Source of the DNA: JAWXBR01 sp046595995 | GTDB lineage: Bacteria; Bacteroidota; Ignavibacteria; Kapaibacteriales; Kapaibacteriaceae | NCBI GenBank assembly: GCA_046595995.1 | Contig: JBKJNB010000072.1 | Coordinates: 1 to 64,000, forward strand | Direction: 5' to 3' | DNA length: 64,000 nucleotides | Shown here: positions 42,200-51,191 of the stretch, piece after piece | Layout: each line of letters starts with the position of its first letter | How positions within the stretch are numbered: position 1 is the stretch's first letter | Made by a program: the position numbers and the translations under genes | The notes under the pieces: model-generated | Database searches by the model: none | What the model saw: only the letters and a program-made list of their open reading frames with translations | Told to the model about the DNA's origin: nothing

Positions 42200-43150
42200 G
42201 TGATCCGTCCCAAAGCGCTCCGCAAAAACGCCGTAATCGGTGTCATCGCGCCTGCCTCCCCGCAGCGCGATCCAGATCGTTTGACACGAGGTGTACATTA
42301 CTTAGAAAATCTTGGTTATCGCGTTAAGTACGGACGGAATATAGACAAACGTCACGCCGGCTACCTGGCTGGCACCGATGCTGAACGCCTTGCCGACCTC
42401 CACGAAATGTTCGCTGACCCCCAGGTCGAGGCAATTTTCTGTGCTCGTGGAGGCTACGGTTCTGCTCGGCTGCTGACACAAGTCGACTGGGATCTGCTCA
42501 GAAGAAACCCAAAAATCTTTGTCGGTTTCAGCGATCTCACTTCCCTGCAGCTCGCTATATGGAAGCGAATCCGTCTGGTGACGTTCAGCGGTGCACTACC
42601 AAGTGTGGACATGGCTGACGCTATGGATGCCGAGACCGAGGAATGGTTTTGGCGTGTACTTACTTCCACAAGTCCTCTTGGCCCCCTGACACAAAGTGTG
42701 CCCCTTCGCCGGACCCGCGTACCAGACTTAACAGCTTCTGCGGTTCGAACACCGCTCATTCCCGCTAACCTTACGGTATTGTGCTCTATGCTTGGTACCC
42801 CCTGGATGCCATCGCTCACCAACGCCCTGCTTGTGTTAGAGGATATTGGAGAAGAAACCTATCGGGTAGACAGACTGCTTACACAGCTTAGACTGTCCGG
42901 TGCTTTCGATGTAGTCTCGGGTATAGCGTTCGGGTACTTCACACAAAAAGGTTTGCCGACTACGGCGACACCACACCGCGATATAACTGAGCTCTTGCGC
43001 GAGGTTCAGAAACAGACAACGTGTCCTATGCTTACTGGCCTCATGTTCGGGCACGAACAGAAGAAGTTTACGTTCCCTGTGGGTGTTAGCGCGAGCATAG
43101 CACCGCGTGGAGCGGCGGGAATTATACTCCATGACGCGGCAGTGCGATAG
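42200..43150 (+). CDS. ldcA: LD-carboxypeptidase (peptidase S66 family)
   Basis: Trims the terminal D-Ala from tetrapeptides during murein recycling. About 316 residues. The N-terminus VIGVIAPASPQRDPDRLTRGVHYLENLGYRVKYG and FCARGGYGSARLL fit the family; the nucleophile elbow is VGFSDLTSLQLA (Ser near residue 112), and the other catalytic residues lie in LVLEDIGEETYRVDRLL (Glu) and GLMFGHEQKKFTFPVG (His). No signal peptide, as expected for the cytoplasmic enzyme. GTG at 42200 is chosen (TTG at 42197 adds one residue). Divergent from the T9SS gene across the ACGT-box array, convergent with the BadF-type kinase. Confidence 0.93.
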   Translation: MIRPKALRKNAVIGVIAPASPQRDPDRLTRGVHYLENLGYRVKYGRNIDKRHAGYLAGTDAERLADLHEMFADPQVEAIFCARGGYGSARLLTQVDWDLLRRNPKIFVGFSDLTSLQLAIWKRIRLVTFSGALPSVDMADAMDAETEEWFWRVLTSTSPLGPLTQSVPLRRTRVPDLTASAVRTPLIPANLTVLCSMLGTPWMPSLTNALLVLEDIGEETYRVDRLLTQLRLSGAFDVVSGIAFGYFTQKGLPTTATPHRDITELLREVQKQTTCPMLTGLMFGHEQKKFTFPVGVSASIAPRGAAGIILHDAAVR

Positions 43151-43164
43151 TTCGCCTGAACACA

Positions 43165-43198
43165 TTCTTTGGTAGTACGATTTCTTTGGTAGTACGAT
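43165..43198. repeat. 17-bp exact tandem duplication at the ldcA / kinase convergent junction
   Basis: TTCTTTGGTAGTACGAT occurs at 43165-43181 and again at 43182-43198, directly adjoining the stop codon (TTA, 43198-43200) of the minus-strand kinase gene. It lies in the 47-bp gap after ldcA. Confidence 0.92.
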
Positions 43199-44109
43199 TA
43201 GTGCTGCGCAGCGATTGCTTCGATAAGATCGTCGAGTAGCTTGATGTCGAAGTTAGTGTCGTCTGCATGAATCAGGCGTTCAACCATCGATCGATAATAC
43301 TCGCTTGCAAACAGTGACCCATGCAATACGATGTTGGATTGCTTGAACTCTGCGTTGGCGATAAGTGGACGTATGATGGCATGAAGTGCAACAGAGCCAC
43401 GTTCAGCAATACCCCTTGCAACCTCATCGTTCTCTTCTGCATACGAAAGAACAGCCCGCGCCAACCTAGCTGAACCGTCAATGGAAACAGAGCGCAACCG
43501 TGTTTCGAGTGTGCTTACATCATCTGGATCACAGCGCAGATATGCTGCTACGGGTCTGATGAGAAGGGTCTTTGGACCGCGAGCGTCTATCATACGCGCG
43601 ACAGCGCGCAGCGCTTCGCGACCCATCCAGAAGCCCCCTCCTTCGTCATCGAGACGCGGACCCCATCCGCCGCAACGCATTAGGCGTCCGTCTTTCGCAC
43701 GTGCAACTGCAATCGATCCCGTTCCACCAATGAGTACAATGCCTGGGCTACTGCCTAGGGCCGCAATGAGCACGAGCTCGACGTCGCTCATCACGCGTAT
43801 CGATGGTAAGGCATTGTCGACATACTGCATCCAAGAATCACAGAACGCATTGACGTATGCAGTGCATTCGTGATCCGTCCATACACCCGACATGCCTATG
43901 ACGCAAAATCGAATGTCAGCTTCTTCAGGTGAGAGTTGCGCAGTAGCCAGGAAGCCACCGAGCGCGCGACATAGGTCATCGGTGCGACAGTCGTGGTGTA
44001 GCGGTTTGAATGCAGGTAGTTCGGTACGCGCACGAACCTGGCCTGAAAAGACTACGGCGACGTCAGTAGAGGTGCCGCCACCGTCAAGAATGAGTGTCGA
44101 CAATGGCAT
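43198..44109 (-). CDS. BadF/BadG/BcrA/BcrD-type ATPase, probable N-acetylglucosamine kinase
   Basis: A 303-residue ASKHA-fold (actin-like) kinase. The phosphate-1 loop is STLILDGGGTSTDVAVV, the second GIVLIGGTGSIAVARAKDGRLMRCGGWGPRLDDEGGGFWMGREALRAVARMID is typical of N-acetylglucosamine kinases (NAGK-like BadF proteins), and the adenosine motif is near NIVLHGSLFAS. It would phosphorylate amino sugars from wall recycling, which fits the neighbouring ldcA, but the reaction is inferred. I chose the ATG at 44109, which overlaps the previous stop (TAATG); an upstream start would overlap that gene by 40 bases and add a non-homologous N-terminus. Confidence 0.88.
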   Translation of the reverse strand: MPLSTLILDGGGTSTDVAVVFSGQVRARTELPAFKPLHHDCRTDDLCRALGGFLATAQLSPEEADIRFCVIGMSGVWTDHECTAYVNAFCDSWMQYVDNALPSIRVMSDVELVLIAALGSSPGIVLIGGTGSIAVARAKDGRLMRCGGWGPRLDDEGGGFWMGREALRAVARMIDARGPKTLLIRPVAAYLRCDPDDVSTLETRLRSVSIDGSARLARAVLSYAEENDEVARGIAERGSVALHAIIRPLIANAEFKQSNIVLHGSLFASEYYRSMVERLIHADDTNFDIKLLDDLIEAIAAQH

Positions 44110-44900
44110 TAATTGGCCTTGGGCGGTTGCCAGTTGTTCCGTTTCCAAGAGATGAGTTCGAGCGTTACAGAGCCCACGTATACTCTCATCTTAGCTTTTA
44201 TAGGAATGCATGCTTCATCGTCGCTGAACCAACCTTCGAATCGACCGGTTAATCCGTAAACGCCAGTCCAATCTGCATCGCCTGCGAAGTGCACTGTTCG
44301 GACAGGATAGTTTGCCGCGTCAATCTCTACCTCTTCGCGCTTGCCTTCGTAGTTAATAAGAGTATTCACCGTGTCATTCATTATCACACTACGCAATCGA
44401 TAATTCTTGTTGCTATGTAATAATGCGCGTGCTGCAAACAATATGGAAGAGCCATCATTGTAGCGCTTCTGAATAACGAAGTCTTTAGAGGCGATCTTAA
44501 CCTTGTTTCTATACTTCTCTATCGTGGCTTTCTTCGCGTCGTAATCGAAAAGGTACTGGTCGAAATCCCACGTGCCATCACCCATTGCAGTATTGGAGTT
44601 GAATTTGTACGAATATGTCGCCGATGTATCAATCCAACTTTCGTAGGTGGAGTTAAGCGACACAAACGGGATGTTCGGGTGCGAGTTAATGATGACCTTG
44701 ATCTTGCCGACTGTTCGGCCGTCTAGAGTCGTAAACGGTTGTACGACAGTCTTAACAGTACCGAGAGTGACGTTCAGGTATGAAACGCGGTACACCAGCT
44801 CTTCGCCTGGCTGAAGGATGTTACTGCCTTGAGCCGATGTTGAACAGACCACACACATCAACATCACCAGCACGGACGCGCCGCGTGTGAGTCTCCTCAT
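44109..44900 (-). CDS. DUF3108-type exported protein
   Basis: A 263-residue exported protein with signal peptide (RGASVLVMLMCVVCSTSAQ). The body begins QPGEELVYRVSYLNVTLGTVKTVV and continues in long beta-hairpins (IKVIINSHPNIPFVSLNSTYESWID, YKFNSNTAMGDGTWDFDQYLFDYDAKKATIE), the pattern of DUF3108, whose members adopt an outer-membrane-lipid-transfer-like or periplasmic sandwich fold of unknown role. I chose the ATG at 44900; a TTG at 44909 adds three residues. It lies 27 bases after the CtpA-type protease and overlaps the kinase start, so it sits mid-operon. Confidence 0.85.
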   Translation of the reverse strand: MRRLTRGASVLVMLMCVVCSTSAQGSNILQPGEELVYRVSYLNVTLGTVKTVVQPFTTLDGRTVGKIKVIINSHPNIPFVSLNSTYESWIDTSATYSYKFNSNTAMGDGTWDFDQYLFDYDAKKATIEKYRNKVKIASKDFVIQKRYNDGSSILFAARALLHSNKNYRLRSVIMNDTVNTLINYEGKREEVEIDAANYPVRTVHFAGDADWTGVYGLTGRFEGWFSDDEACIPIKAKMRVYVGSVTLELISWKRNNWQPPKAN

Positions 44901-44927
44901 AGCAACCAATCGAGTTGTGATGCTAAA

Positions 44928-46547
44928 TCAACGTAGACGAGCAATTTTCGACGCCTCGGGAAAAAGCTCCAAGGCTTTACGAACCTGTTTGTCAACACTA
45001 TGAATAACGGCGTAATAACCGTTTAGACCAAACATTGCACGGCCGATATACGCTTTTAGCAGAGTACGCATGTACTCTCCATCCTGCGTGTAATCGGCGT
45101 CGCTCCATACAACTTCTTTCTTGTCAGAGGCCCTGCGGAAGGTTGCCATGTCGTCAGAAGTAATCTGGTACTCGCGCACAAACTTGCCTAGGTCACCGGA
45201 ATATGTCGTACGAATTTCCTTGCCGCGCGCTTGCATGATTTCATCGCGGACTTCACTGAAGATGTTTGCACGAAGAACATTGCGTAGCATAATCGTCGTT
45301 GTGTCGTTCTTAATAAAGTAGTCGGGAGTGATACCGCCGCCGCCGTATACGGTGCGACCGCCGAGGGTCTTGAATTGTGGACGGTCCTTGAGTTTCCCAT
45401 CCTGATCATGTGAGATGTTGTCGCCTTCGGCACCTTCGTCACGACCGTCACCGCCGTAATACTTTGCTTTGTCTTCGTACGAGCGCTGAATGAGACGACC
45501 CGATGGGGTGTAATAGCGAGAGATGGTAAGGCGATATGCCGAACCGTCACCGAGGGTGTACTGCCGCTGAACGAGCCCCTTACCAAAACTCGACTCACCA
45601 ACTACGAGACCACGATCGAGATCTTGTACCGCACCAGAAACGATTTCGCTTGCCGATGCCGATCCACCATTGATCAGCACCACAAGTGGCATGTCTTCCA
45701 TTTCACCGCCGGCGGTTGAGAAGAAGTCTTCGTCGAATTCTGGACGTCGGCCCTTGGTGTACACGATCTTTTGTCCGGCAGGGATAAACGCATCGGCGAT
45801 ACGATACGCCTGGTCGAGATATCCACCCGGGTTTGAGCGAAGATCGAGCATGAGTTTCTTCATCCCGCTACTACGCAGTTTGCGCACCGCGCTTACGATT
45901 TCGTCATACGTGGTTGCGCTAAACCGATTAGCAGCAACGTAGCCAACGTCTGTTCCGGTAATAATAAACGACGCTTCGACTGAGTTGAGAGGAATCTTGT
46001 CGCGTGTAATGTTGAACACTAACAATTCTTTTTCGCCAGCACGTTTGATGTGGAGCTTGACGATGGTACCCTTCGGACCGCGCAGTTTTTTCGGAACCAT
46101 CTCGCGCGTTGTCTTGATGGCTGATGTGTCATTTATTCTTACAATGCGATCTGTGGCAAGTATGCCGACCTGTTCGCTTGGTCCGCCAACGATCGGCGAC
46201 ACAACTGTAATCGTGTCATTGATAATGTCAAACTCGACGCCAATGCCTTCGAAGCTCCCCTGAAAATCTTCTGTTACTTGCTGCATGTCTTTTGCAGAGA
46301 TGTATACAGAGTGCGGGTCGAGTTCGTTTAGCATGCCGCGGATTGCAGCTTCGGTAAGCTTCTGCGTGTCGACCTCTTCGACGTAATTCTTAACTGCGTT
46401 CGAGAGTACCTCATTGTACTTCCTAACAGAATCGAGGGTGTTATCGCCTGAAATGAGGGGCCGAACGTACATGTCCAAGCCAATGCCTGCGACTACGGCA
46501 ACAAGAACAATCAGAAGAATACGGGAGGTCGGGATTTTCATGGTCAT
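44928..46547 (-). CDS. C-terminal processing protease (S41 family, CtpA/Prc-type)
   Basis: A 539-residue periplasmic serine protease that cuts proteins from the C-terminus. One N-terminal anchor (about 9-25) is followed by a PDZ domain (QGSFEGIGVEFDIINDTITVVSPIVGGPSEQVGILATDRIVRIND) and the S41 catalytic core: LMLDLRSNPGGYLDQAYRIADAF, the nucleophile in GGSASASEIVSGA (S298) and the base in ESSFGKGLVQRQY (K323). The C-terminal ~140 residues are an extra helical extension. In T9SS bacteria such proteases can process exported proteins. A TAGTTTTG promoter box lies 19 bases upstream of its ATG. Confidence 0.94.
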   Translation of the reverse strand: MTMKIPTSRILLIVLVAVVAGIGLDMYVRPLISGDNTLDSVRKYNEVLSNAVKNYVEEVDTQKLTEAAIRGMLNELDPHSVYISAKDMQQVTEDFQGSFEGIGVEFDIINDTITVVSPIVGGPSEQVGILATDRIVRINDTSAIKTTREMVPKKLRGPKGTIVKLHIKRAGEKELLVFNITRDKIPLNSVEASFIITGTDVGYVAANRFSATTYDEIVSAVRKLRSSGMKKLMLDLRSNPGGYLDQAYRIADAFIPAGQKIVYTKGRRPEFDEDFFSTAGGEMEDMPLVVLINGGSASASEIVSGAVQDLDRGLVVGESSFGKGLVQRQYTLGDGSAYRLTISRYYTPSGRLIQRSYEDKAKYYGGDGRDEGAEGDNISHDQDGKLKDRPQFKTLGGRTVYGGGGITPDYFIKNDTTTIMLRNVLRANIFSEVRDEIMQARGKEIRTTYSGDLGKFVREYQITSDDMATFRRASDKKEVVWSDADYTQDGEYMRTLLKAYIGRAMFGLNGYYAVIHSVDKQVRKALELFPEASKIARLR

Positions 46548-46566
46548 AGTCGAGTGTGATGGGTCG

Positions 46567-46574
46567 CAAAACTA
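46567..46574 (-). promoter_or_regulatory. Promoter -7 box for the CtpA-type protease operon
   Basis: Minus strand TAGTTTTG, an exact TAnnTTTG match, 19 bases before the ATG, implying a leader of roughly 12 nt. Confidence 0.5.
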
Positions 46575-46622
46575 CAAAACGCAAGTACCCGACCGATGAC
46601 GGCTTCAAGTGTTTCGCAGTGT

Positions 46623-49619
46623 TCACCGGCGAATGATGCAAGGTGTCGAGCGTATGGAGCCGTCCGTTTCGACTACACAGACGTAGGTACCCTCTTGCAG
46701 GTACTGTACGTCTACGGCAAGCCCCCTGGTCGGAGCCCCTTGCCAGCTTAGGCGATGCACCTCAGAGCCGGTGAGGTCGAGGAACCGGATAACGGCATGG
46801 TCGATAGGTGAAGCAAACACCAGCGTTAGTACAGAGAATGCAGGAAGGGGCGCGGCCAGGAGGCCGCTAGGGGCAATGCGTCGAACGTCTGTGCCCACGG
46901 GTACATCGCATCGAGAGACTCCCGCGAAGGCCAACGACTGGCCTTCAGACTGCACGGCAAGTCGGCTGCGCGTACATCCGAACATGAACAATACTGTGTC
47001 GGTTCTGTCTGCTGTGTCGGCTTCGATGGGCGAGAAGCAGATTTCGACCGATTGGCTTGCACCCGGCGCCAGATATATTGGGAACTGATGTTGTGGAGCT
47101 GAAAAGAGAACGTTGTGCTGGATGGCTATCGACGGAATTGTGATGCCGAACGCTCCATAATTGCGCAGCGTAATCAGTTCACAACCCAGCATGCCAATTG
47201 CATATGACTGCATTTCCTGACCTCTGAACGCACCCTTAACTCCTGCAATCTCGAGCGTGAATCCTGGTATGGTATCGACAGATGTGGCGACGTTCCCCGC
47301 CGAGTCTATGGCTTCAAAGCCGTAGATCGCGTCCTCATAAGGATCAATAACCGTGACGGTCCACTGTGCGGTATGACCAACAATGGGAACGGGCACATCG
47401 GCTGCGGGTGAAGCAATGCAGTTCACCATCACAGATTCGAGAATACGTGCAGACTCGAGTCCGAAGTCGACGTCTGTAATGTCGCTTACCGTAATGCTTA
47501 CCGTAGTCGAGCACGGGTCGATGCTGTTTTGCACTGTTGGAGGTCGCCTGTCGAGCTGCGCGTCGAACATTACGGAAACTGCCTTGCGCTCACGACAAGA
47601 GTCGCCAAGAATGAGTGTGTCGTAGGTAATGCCTTCGCTGTCGAACTGTCTGCAATACCGTATCCAACGCTGCTCGCCTGGTGCAAGCGATAATGGCGCG
47701 GGAACAGACGATTGCGCTCCGCTTGAGAATCGCAGTGTTGTTAACGTATGCGGATACTTGCCATAGTTCTGCAAAAGCACCGAATCGCATCGTTGTCTAC
47801 CTACAGGCAGAACAACCACATGGTTGTCGGTTGTTGGGTCTGATCCGCGGCCGCTTATGCCAATAGTGAAACCCGGCACGTTAAAAGTGCGGCGAAAAGT
47901 CTGTCCGACGACATCCGTTGCGTCGACTGCTATACTGCCATCGTCGAAGGGATTGACGAGCGTTGCTTGAAACTGCACAACTGCCTGTGGAGCCTGGAAC
48001 GCTCCGAGGACAAGCGAAATGTTTTGCTCTGAACCAGGCACTACCGTAATGGTTGCAACGCGCGAGTCACCAAGAACCGAGTCGGCAATCGTGCCGCTAA
48101 CAGAGCCACAACGTGCGTCGCCGAGAATTACGGGTGGGTATGTATCGAGCGGACGGAATGCCATGCCGCCGATGTATCCGTATGAATTCGCCACACCATA
48201 CCCGTAAACATAGATACCAAATGTCGTGTCGCCCTTGATGTGATGCACACCGTCAGTCATTTTCAACTGTGCCCATGAATACGGCGTCTGAGCAAGCTGC
48301 TGAAACATGCCCGGTGAAACCGGAAGTCCGTCGAGAACGAGACTACTAATTCCAACAGTTGGCACGACGATATTGAGGTATTGCTCTTCATAGATTATCG
48401 TTGGAGAACCAAGATCTACATACTCGTACGACTGTACGTTGATGAATCGATATTCGTCCATGAACTGCTCCGCTGGCGGAACGAGCATCATTAGTGGATC
48501 GCCGACGCGCTGAACAGGTTGCCCGGCTTCGCCTGTCGTTTTCTTAAACTGAGCAACCAAGGCAGGACGTGATGTTGCTATGGCTGACGCACGCGTAAGT
48601 GATGATTCGAAAACCTGTCCGGCGTTCATCAACACTTGAAACGCGCCATCCACAAGAACAGCCGTCGAATCGAATGCCGCTACGACACGGTAAAGGTCTG
48701 TGCCTATATCAGACTCATTGCTTGACTTAGCAAATGGTGTAACGAATGCACTCTTACCCCACGTGCCCACGGGGCTCATCTGCTCTATAAGGTAGTCACG
48801 CGAAACAAGCTGATCAATGAAGCTTATGGGCAGTGTGGCACGTTGGTGGCCGCCGAACACTGCTACTGGCTTGTTCGCGCGCACGACTGAGCCTGTCAAA
48901 TCTGCATTTTGTGCACCATCGAGGGCGGCCTGCACTAGAAAGCTTTCACCTTTCTGCAGCGTCACGACAATAAGATCGCCCTCAAAGGAACGGGTTGTGT
49001 TTGCAGTGGGTGTTATTTCTACTCGCGTGTTGTTTTCGGTTGCGACTACAGCGAACTGTGAGGGTGTAGAATTGCTTTCGCCTGGGAAGGGTCGAAGGTC
49101 GGAGTTGTACGACATCACCACGTAGTCGCCCGTGAGAGCGTCCGTTGGTAGCACGAGCAAGGCGTCACTCGTAGTATTGGCCTGATTCATTGCGTAGACC
49201 GTTACGTCTGACGCACTTTCGATATGAATGGATTGTGGAGCGGGACTTTCGGCCTGCGAGCCTGCAGGCTGAATCTGACCACCACGGTTGAAGCCTCGAA
49301 GCTCGATGCCATCGAAATACGTGCGATACTCGAACAACACTGCAGGATTCGTTATCGTAAACTGTATAGTAGTCGCCGCGCCGGTAATGTTCGTGATTGT
49401 TATAGTACCCGTTGTCGGTGCCTCGGCACCGATATAGATGTACAGCTGGTGCTCAAGTTGCTTCTCAGGATTATTGGGTAGCGTAGCCTCGCCGTTATGG
49501 AAGTTGGGAGGGAATGTCAACCAGAAGTCACGCCCCTTGCTGTCTGGATACAGTTGCGCATATGCACAGACGGTCGCAGATAACATACATACACACAACT
49601 GCACCAACATGGGCTTCAT
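46623..49619 (-). CDS. Large secreted protein with IgGFc-binding-like domain and HYDIN-like modules
   Basis: A 998-residue surface or secreted protein with signal peptide (LVQLCVCMLSATVCAYAQ). Residues ~25-480 match the IgGFc-binding-protein N-terminal domain pattern: YPDSKGRDFWLTFPPNFH near the start, ITPTANTTRSFEGDLIVVTLQKGESFLVQA, and FGGHQRATLPISFIDQLVSRDYLIEQMSPVGTWGKSAFVTPF. Two HYDIN/choice-of-anchor-like units follow (DSVLLQNYGKYPHTLTTLRFS; LITLRNYGAFGITIPSIAIQHN). The final ~80 residues are T9SS-like but degenerate (VLTLVFASPIDHAVIRFLDLTGSEVHRLSW ... EGTYVCVVET), lacking PNP. GGGAG stands six bases before the ATG. It lies 9 bases after the phosphatase gene and is probably co-transcribed with it. 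Ligand unknown. Confidence 0.82.
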   Translation of the reverse strand: MKPMLVQLCVCMLSATVCAYAQLYPDSKGRDFWLTFPPNFHNGEATLPNNPEKQLEHQLYIYIGAEAPTTGTITITNITGAATTIQFTITNPAVLFEYRTYFDGIELRGFNRGGQIQPAGSQAESPAPQSIHIESASDVTVYAMNQANTTSDALLVLPTDALTGDYVVMSYNSDLRPFPGESNSTPSQFAVVATENNTRVEITPTANTTRSFEGDLIVVTLQKGESFLVQAALDGAQNADLTGSVVRANKPVAVFGGHQRATLPISFIDQLVSRDYLIEQMSPVGTWGKSAFVTPFAKSSNESDIGTDLYRVVAAFDSTAVLVDGAFQVLMNAGQVFESSLTRASAIATSRPALVAQFKKTTGEAGQPVQRVGDPLMMLVPPAEQFMDEYRFINVQSYEYVDLGSPTIIYEEQYLNIVVPTVGISSLVLDGLPVSPGMFQQLAQTPYSWAQLKMTDGVHHIKGDTTFGIYVYGYGVANSYGYIGGMAFRPLDTYPPVILGDARCGSVSGTIADSVLGDSRVATITVVPGSEQNISLVLGAFQAPQAVVQFQATLVNPFDDGSIAVDATDVVGQTFRRTFNVPGFTIGISGRGSDPTTDNHVVVLPVGRQRCDSVLLQNYGKYPHTLTTLRFSSGAQSSVPAPLSLAPGEQRWIRYCRQFDSEGITYDTLILGDSCRERKAVSVMFDAQLDRRPPTVQNSIDPCSTTVSITVSDITDVDFGLESARILESVMVNCIASPAADVPVPIVGHTAQWTVTVIDPYEDAIYGFEAIDSAGNVATSVDTIPGFTLEIAGVKGAFRGQEMQSYAIGMLGCELITLRNYGAFGITIPSIAIQHNVLFSAPQHQFPIYLAPGASQSVEICFSPIEADTADRTDTVLFMFGCTRSRLAVQSEGQSLAFAGVSRCDVPVGTDVRRIAPSGLLAAPLPAFSVLTLVFASPIDHAVIRFLDLTGSEVHRLSWQGAPTRGLAVDVQYLQEGTYVCVVETDGSIRSTPCIIRR

Positions 49620-49628
49620 CGCAACTCC

Positions 49629-50585
49629 CTAATCAATAATGCTCAGCGTTTCCGCATACGTTTCATTACCGTCGGCATCAAACACTTGAACGTCCATGCG
49701 TTTGTCCGAACACAACAGCGCTGCAAAGCCTCCGTTCGTGTCGGCAAAGTGTGTGTGCTCTCCGTACGCTGTGTTACGTGCACCCCCGCCAGCACCCGAA
49801 ACGATACTAAAGAAAACATCTGTTGGATGCTTGATTACTTGCATATCGTGTTCATGACCGCACAAGTAAACATGCACACCAAACGTATCGAGTAAAGGTT
49901 TAACATAGTTTACCATGTACGCTTGGTCGCCGTAATACCCATACGACCGCAGCGGATGATGTCCGACAACAACCTTCCATTTAGACTTGCATGCATCAAG
50001 CATGTCCTCTAGCCATCTCGCCTGATCCTTCCAACCCAGACTACGCGTGAGTAGCGCCTGTGTATCAAGACCAAAAACTGTTACAACCGTTTCGCCATTG
50101 CCCTTGAAATCGCGCGTCCACGTCCGGCCAGGCATATTCCACTGTTTATTGCGATTCCCGTATGCAACCTGTGCGTCGGGGTCAGATCTGTGGTCGTGAT
50201 TGCCGAGCACGGCCCACCAAGGCACTTGAATGTTACTGCCTGTATACACGCGTTCAAATTTCGATACCCACTGACTGTCCTCGGCTGAGTCGACACCGTT
50301 GGGATAGATGTTATCGCCGGTACTAATAATCACGGTCGGACGCGTCAAGGGCTTGGCTGCGATGGCGTTCATGCCGGCCGCAACGCGCTTCTGTAGTGAC
50401 CCCCCAGTACCCCAATCGCCGATTGCAAACAAGCAGAGCGCGGGGTCGCCTTTCCAGGGCCCTGGCGGCACTCTCTTCGGTTCAGCGGGCTTGTGACGAA
50501 CAACGCACGAGCCCTTGCCAGCAAGCGCGGTACGCGTCAGCAGGGGCAGGCAGGCAATAGAGGCTAGAAAATGACGGCGCTTCAT
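49629..50585 (-). CDS. Exported purple-acid-type metallophosphatase (TRAP-like)
   Basis: A 318-residue calcineurin-like metallophosphatase of the tartrate-resistant acid phosphatase type. The five metal motifs are all visible: AIGDWGTGG, STGDNIYPNGV, LGNHDHR, VVGHHPLRSYG and CGHEHDMQV. An RR-containing N-terminus (MKRRHFLASIACLPLLTRTALA) looks like a Tat or Sec signal peptide, so it acts outside the cytoplasm. I chose the ATG at 50585; an upstream start at 50627 would overlap the divergent SpoU gene. The downstream IgGFc-like gene follows by 9 bases. Substrate not determinable. Confidence 0.9.
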   Translation of the reverse strand: MKRRHFLASIACLPLLTRTALAGKGSCVVRHKPAEPKRVPPGPWKGDPALCLFAIGDWGTGGSLQKRVAAGMNAIAAKPLTRPTVIISTGDNIYPNGVDSAEDSQWVSKFERVYTGSNIQVPWWAVLGNHDHRSDPDAQVAYGNRNKQWNMPGRTWTRDFKGNGETVVTVFGLDTQALLTRSLGWKDQARWLEDMLDACKSKWKVVVGHHPLRSYGYYGDQAYMVNYVKPLLDTFGVHVYLCGHEHDMQVIKHPTDVFFSIVSGAGGGARNTAYGEHTHFADTNGGFAALLCSDKRMDVQVFDADGNETYAETLSIID

Positions 50586-50601
50586 ACAACGACAACAATA
50601 C

Positions 50602-50609
50602 GATATTCG
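50602..50609 (+). promoter_or_regulatory. Possible -7 box directly before the SpoU methyltransferase GTG
   Basis: GATATTCG resembles TAnnTTTG (two mismatches) and ends four bases before the GTG at 50614. Only 28 bases separate this start from the divergent phosphatase start, so there is no room for a normal leader. Confidence 0.25.
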
Positions 50610-50613
50610 CATC

Positions 50614-51168
50614 GTGCGAAAACTCACCCATGATGAACTCGTTGCCCAACGATTGCCAACTACGCAAGCTTTGCAGGTGCAACGCTACCCCATTACGCTT
50701 GTGCTCGAAGACATTCGGTCACTCTACAACGTGGGTTCGATCTTCCGTAGTGCAGACGCTTTTCGCGTCGAGCGATTACTGCTGACAGGCTACACGCCAC
50801 AGCCACCGCGTAAAGAGATCAGCAAGACTGCGCTAGGTGCTGATACAACGGTGCCATGGTCATACGAGGCAATCACCACCGATGCTATTGCGCAGCTAAA
50901 AGCAAACGGAGTGCACGTGTTTGCTGTAGAACTCGCAGAATTGTCGCTGCCACTATCTGCAGTCACGTCTATGTTACTCGCGTCGCCGCAGGTGCGCATC
51001 GCCCTCGTGCTCGGTAACGAGCTCACGGGAGTGAGTGCGCCCGTTATGGGGCTCTGCGAAGGGGCTGTCGAGATTCCAATGTTTGGCACCAAACACTCGT
51101 TAAACGTAGCCGTAGCTGCCGGCATTGTTCTGCATGCCTTGGTTGCATCATTGCCTCCTCGATCGTAG
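50614..51168 (+). CDS. SpoU/TrmH-family RNA 2'-O-methyltransferase
   Basis: A 184-residue SPOUT-fold methyltransferase. The three SpoU motifs are present: ITLVLEDIRSLYNVGSIFRSADAFRVERLLLTG (motif 1), RIALVLGNELTGVSAPVMGLCEG (motif 2), and VEIPMFGTKHSLNVAVAAGIVLHAL (motif 3). It acts on tRNA or rRNA ribose 2'-OH; which RNA cannot be told, and there is no N-terminal substrate-binding domain. The start is GTG with no Shine-Dalgarno. It is divergent from the phosphatase gene and lies 23 bases before mqnA. Confidence 0.93.
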   Translation: MRKLTHDELVAQRLPTTQALQVQRYPITLVLEDIRSLYNVGSIFRSADAFRVERLLLTGYTPQPPRKEISKTALGADTTVPWSYEAITTDAIAQLKANGVHVFAVELAELSLPLSAVTSMLLASPQVRIALVLGNELTGVSAPVMGLCEGAVEIPMFGTKHSLNVAVAAGIVLHALVASLPPRS

Positions 51169-51177
51169 CCGACTCCG

Positions 51178-51185
51178 TACCTTCG
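51178..51185 (+). promoter_or_regulatory. -7 box directly before mqnA
   Basis: TACCTTCG, one mismatch from TAnnTTTG, ends six bases before the ATG at 51192. There is no Shine-Dalgarno in between. Confidence 0.4.
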
Positions 51186-51191
51186 CACTAT

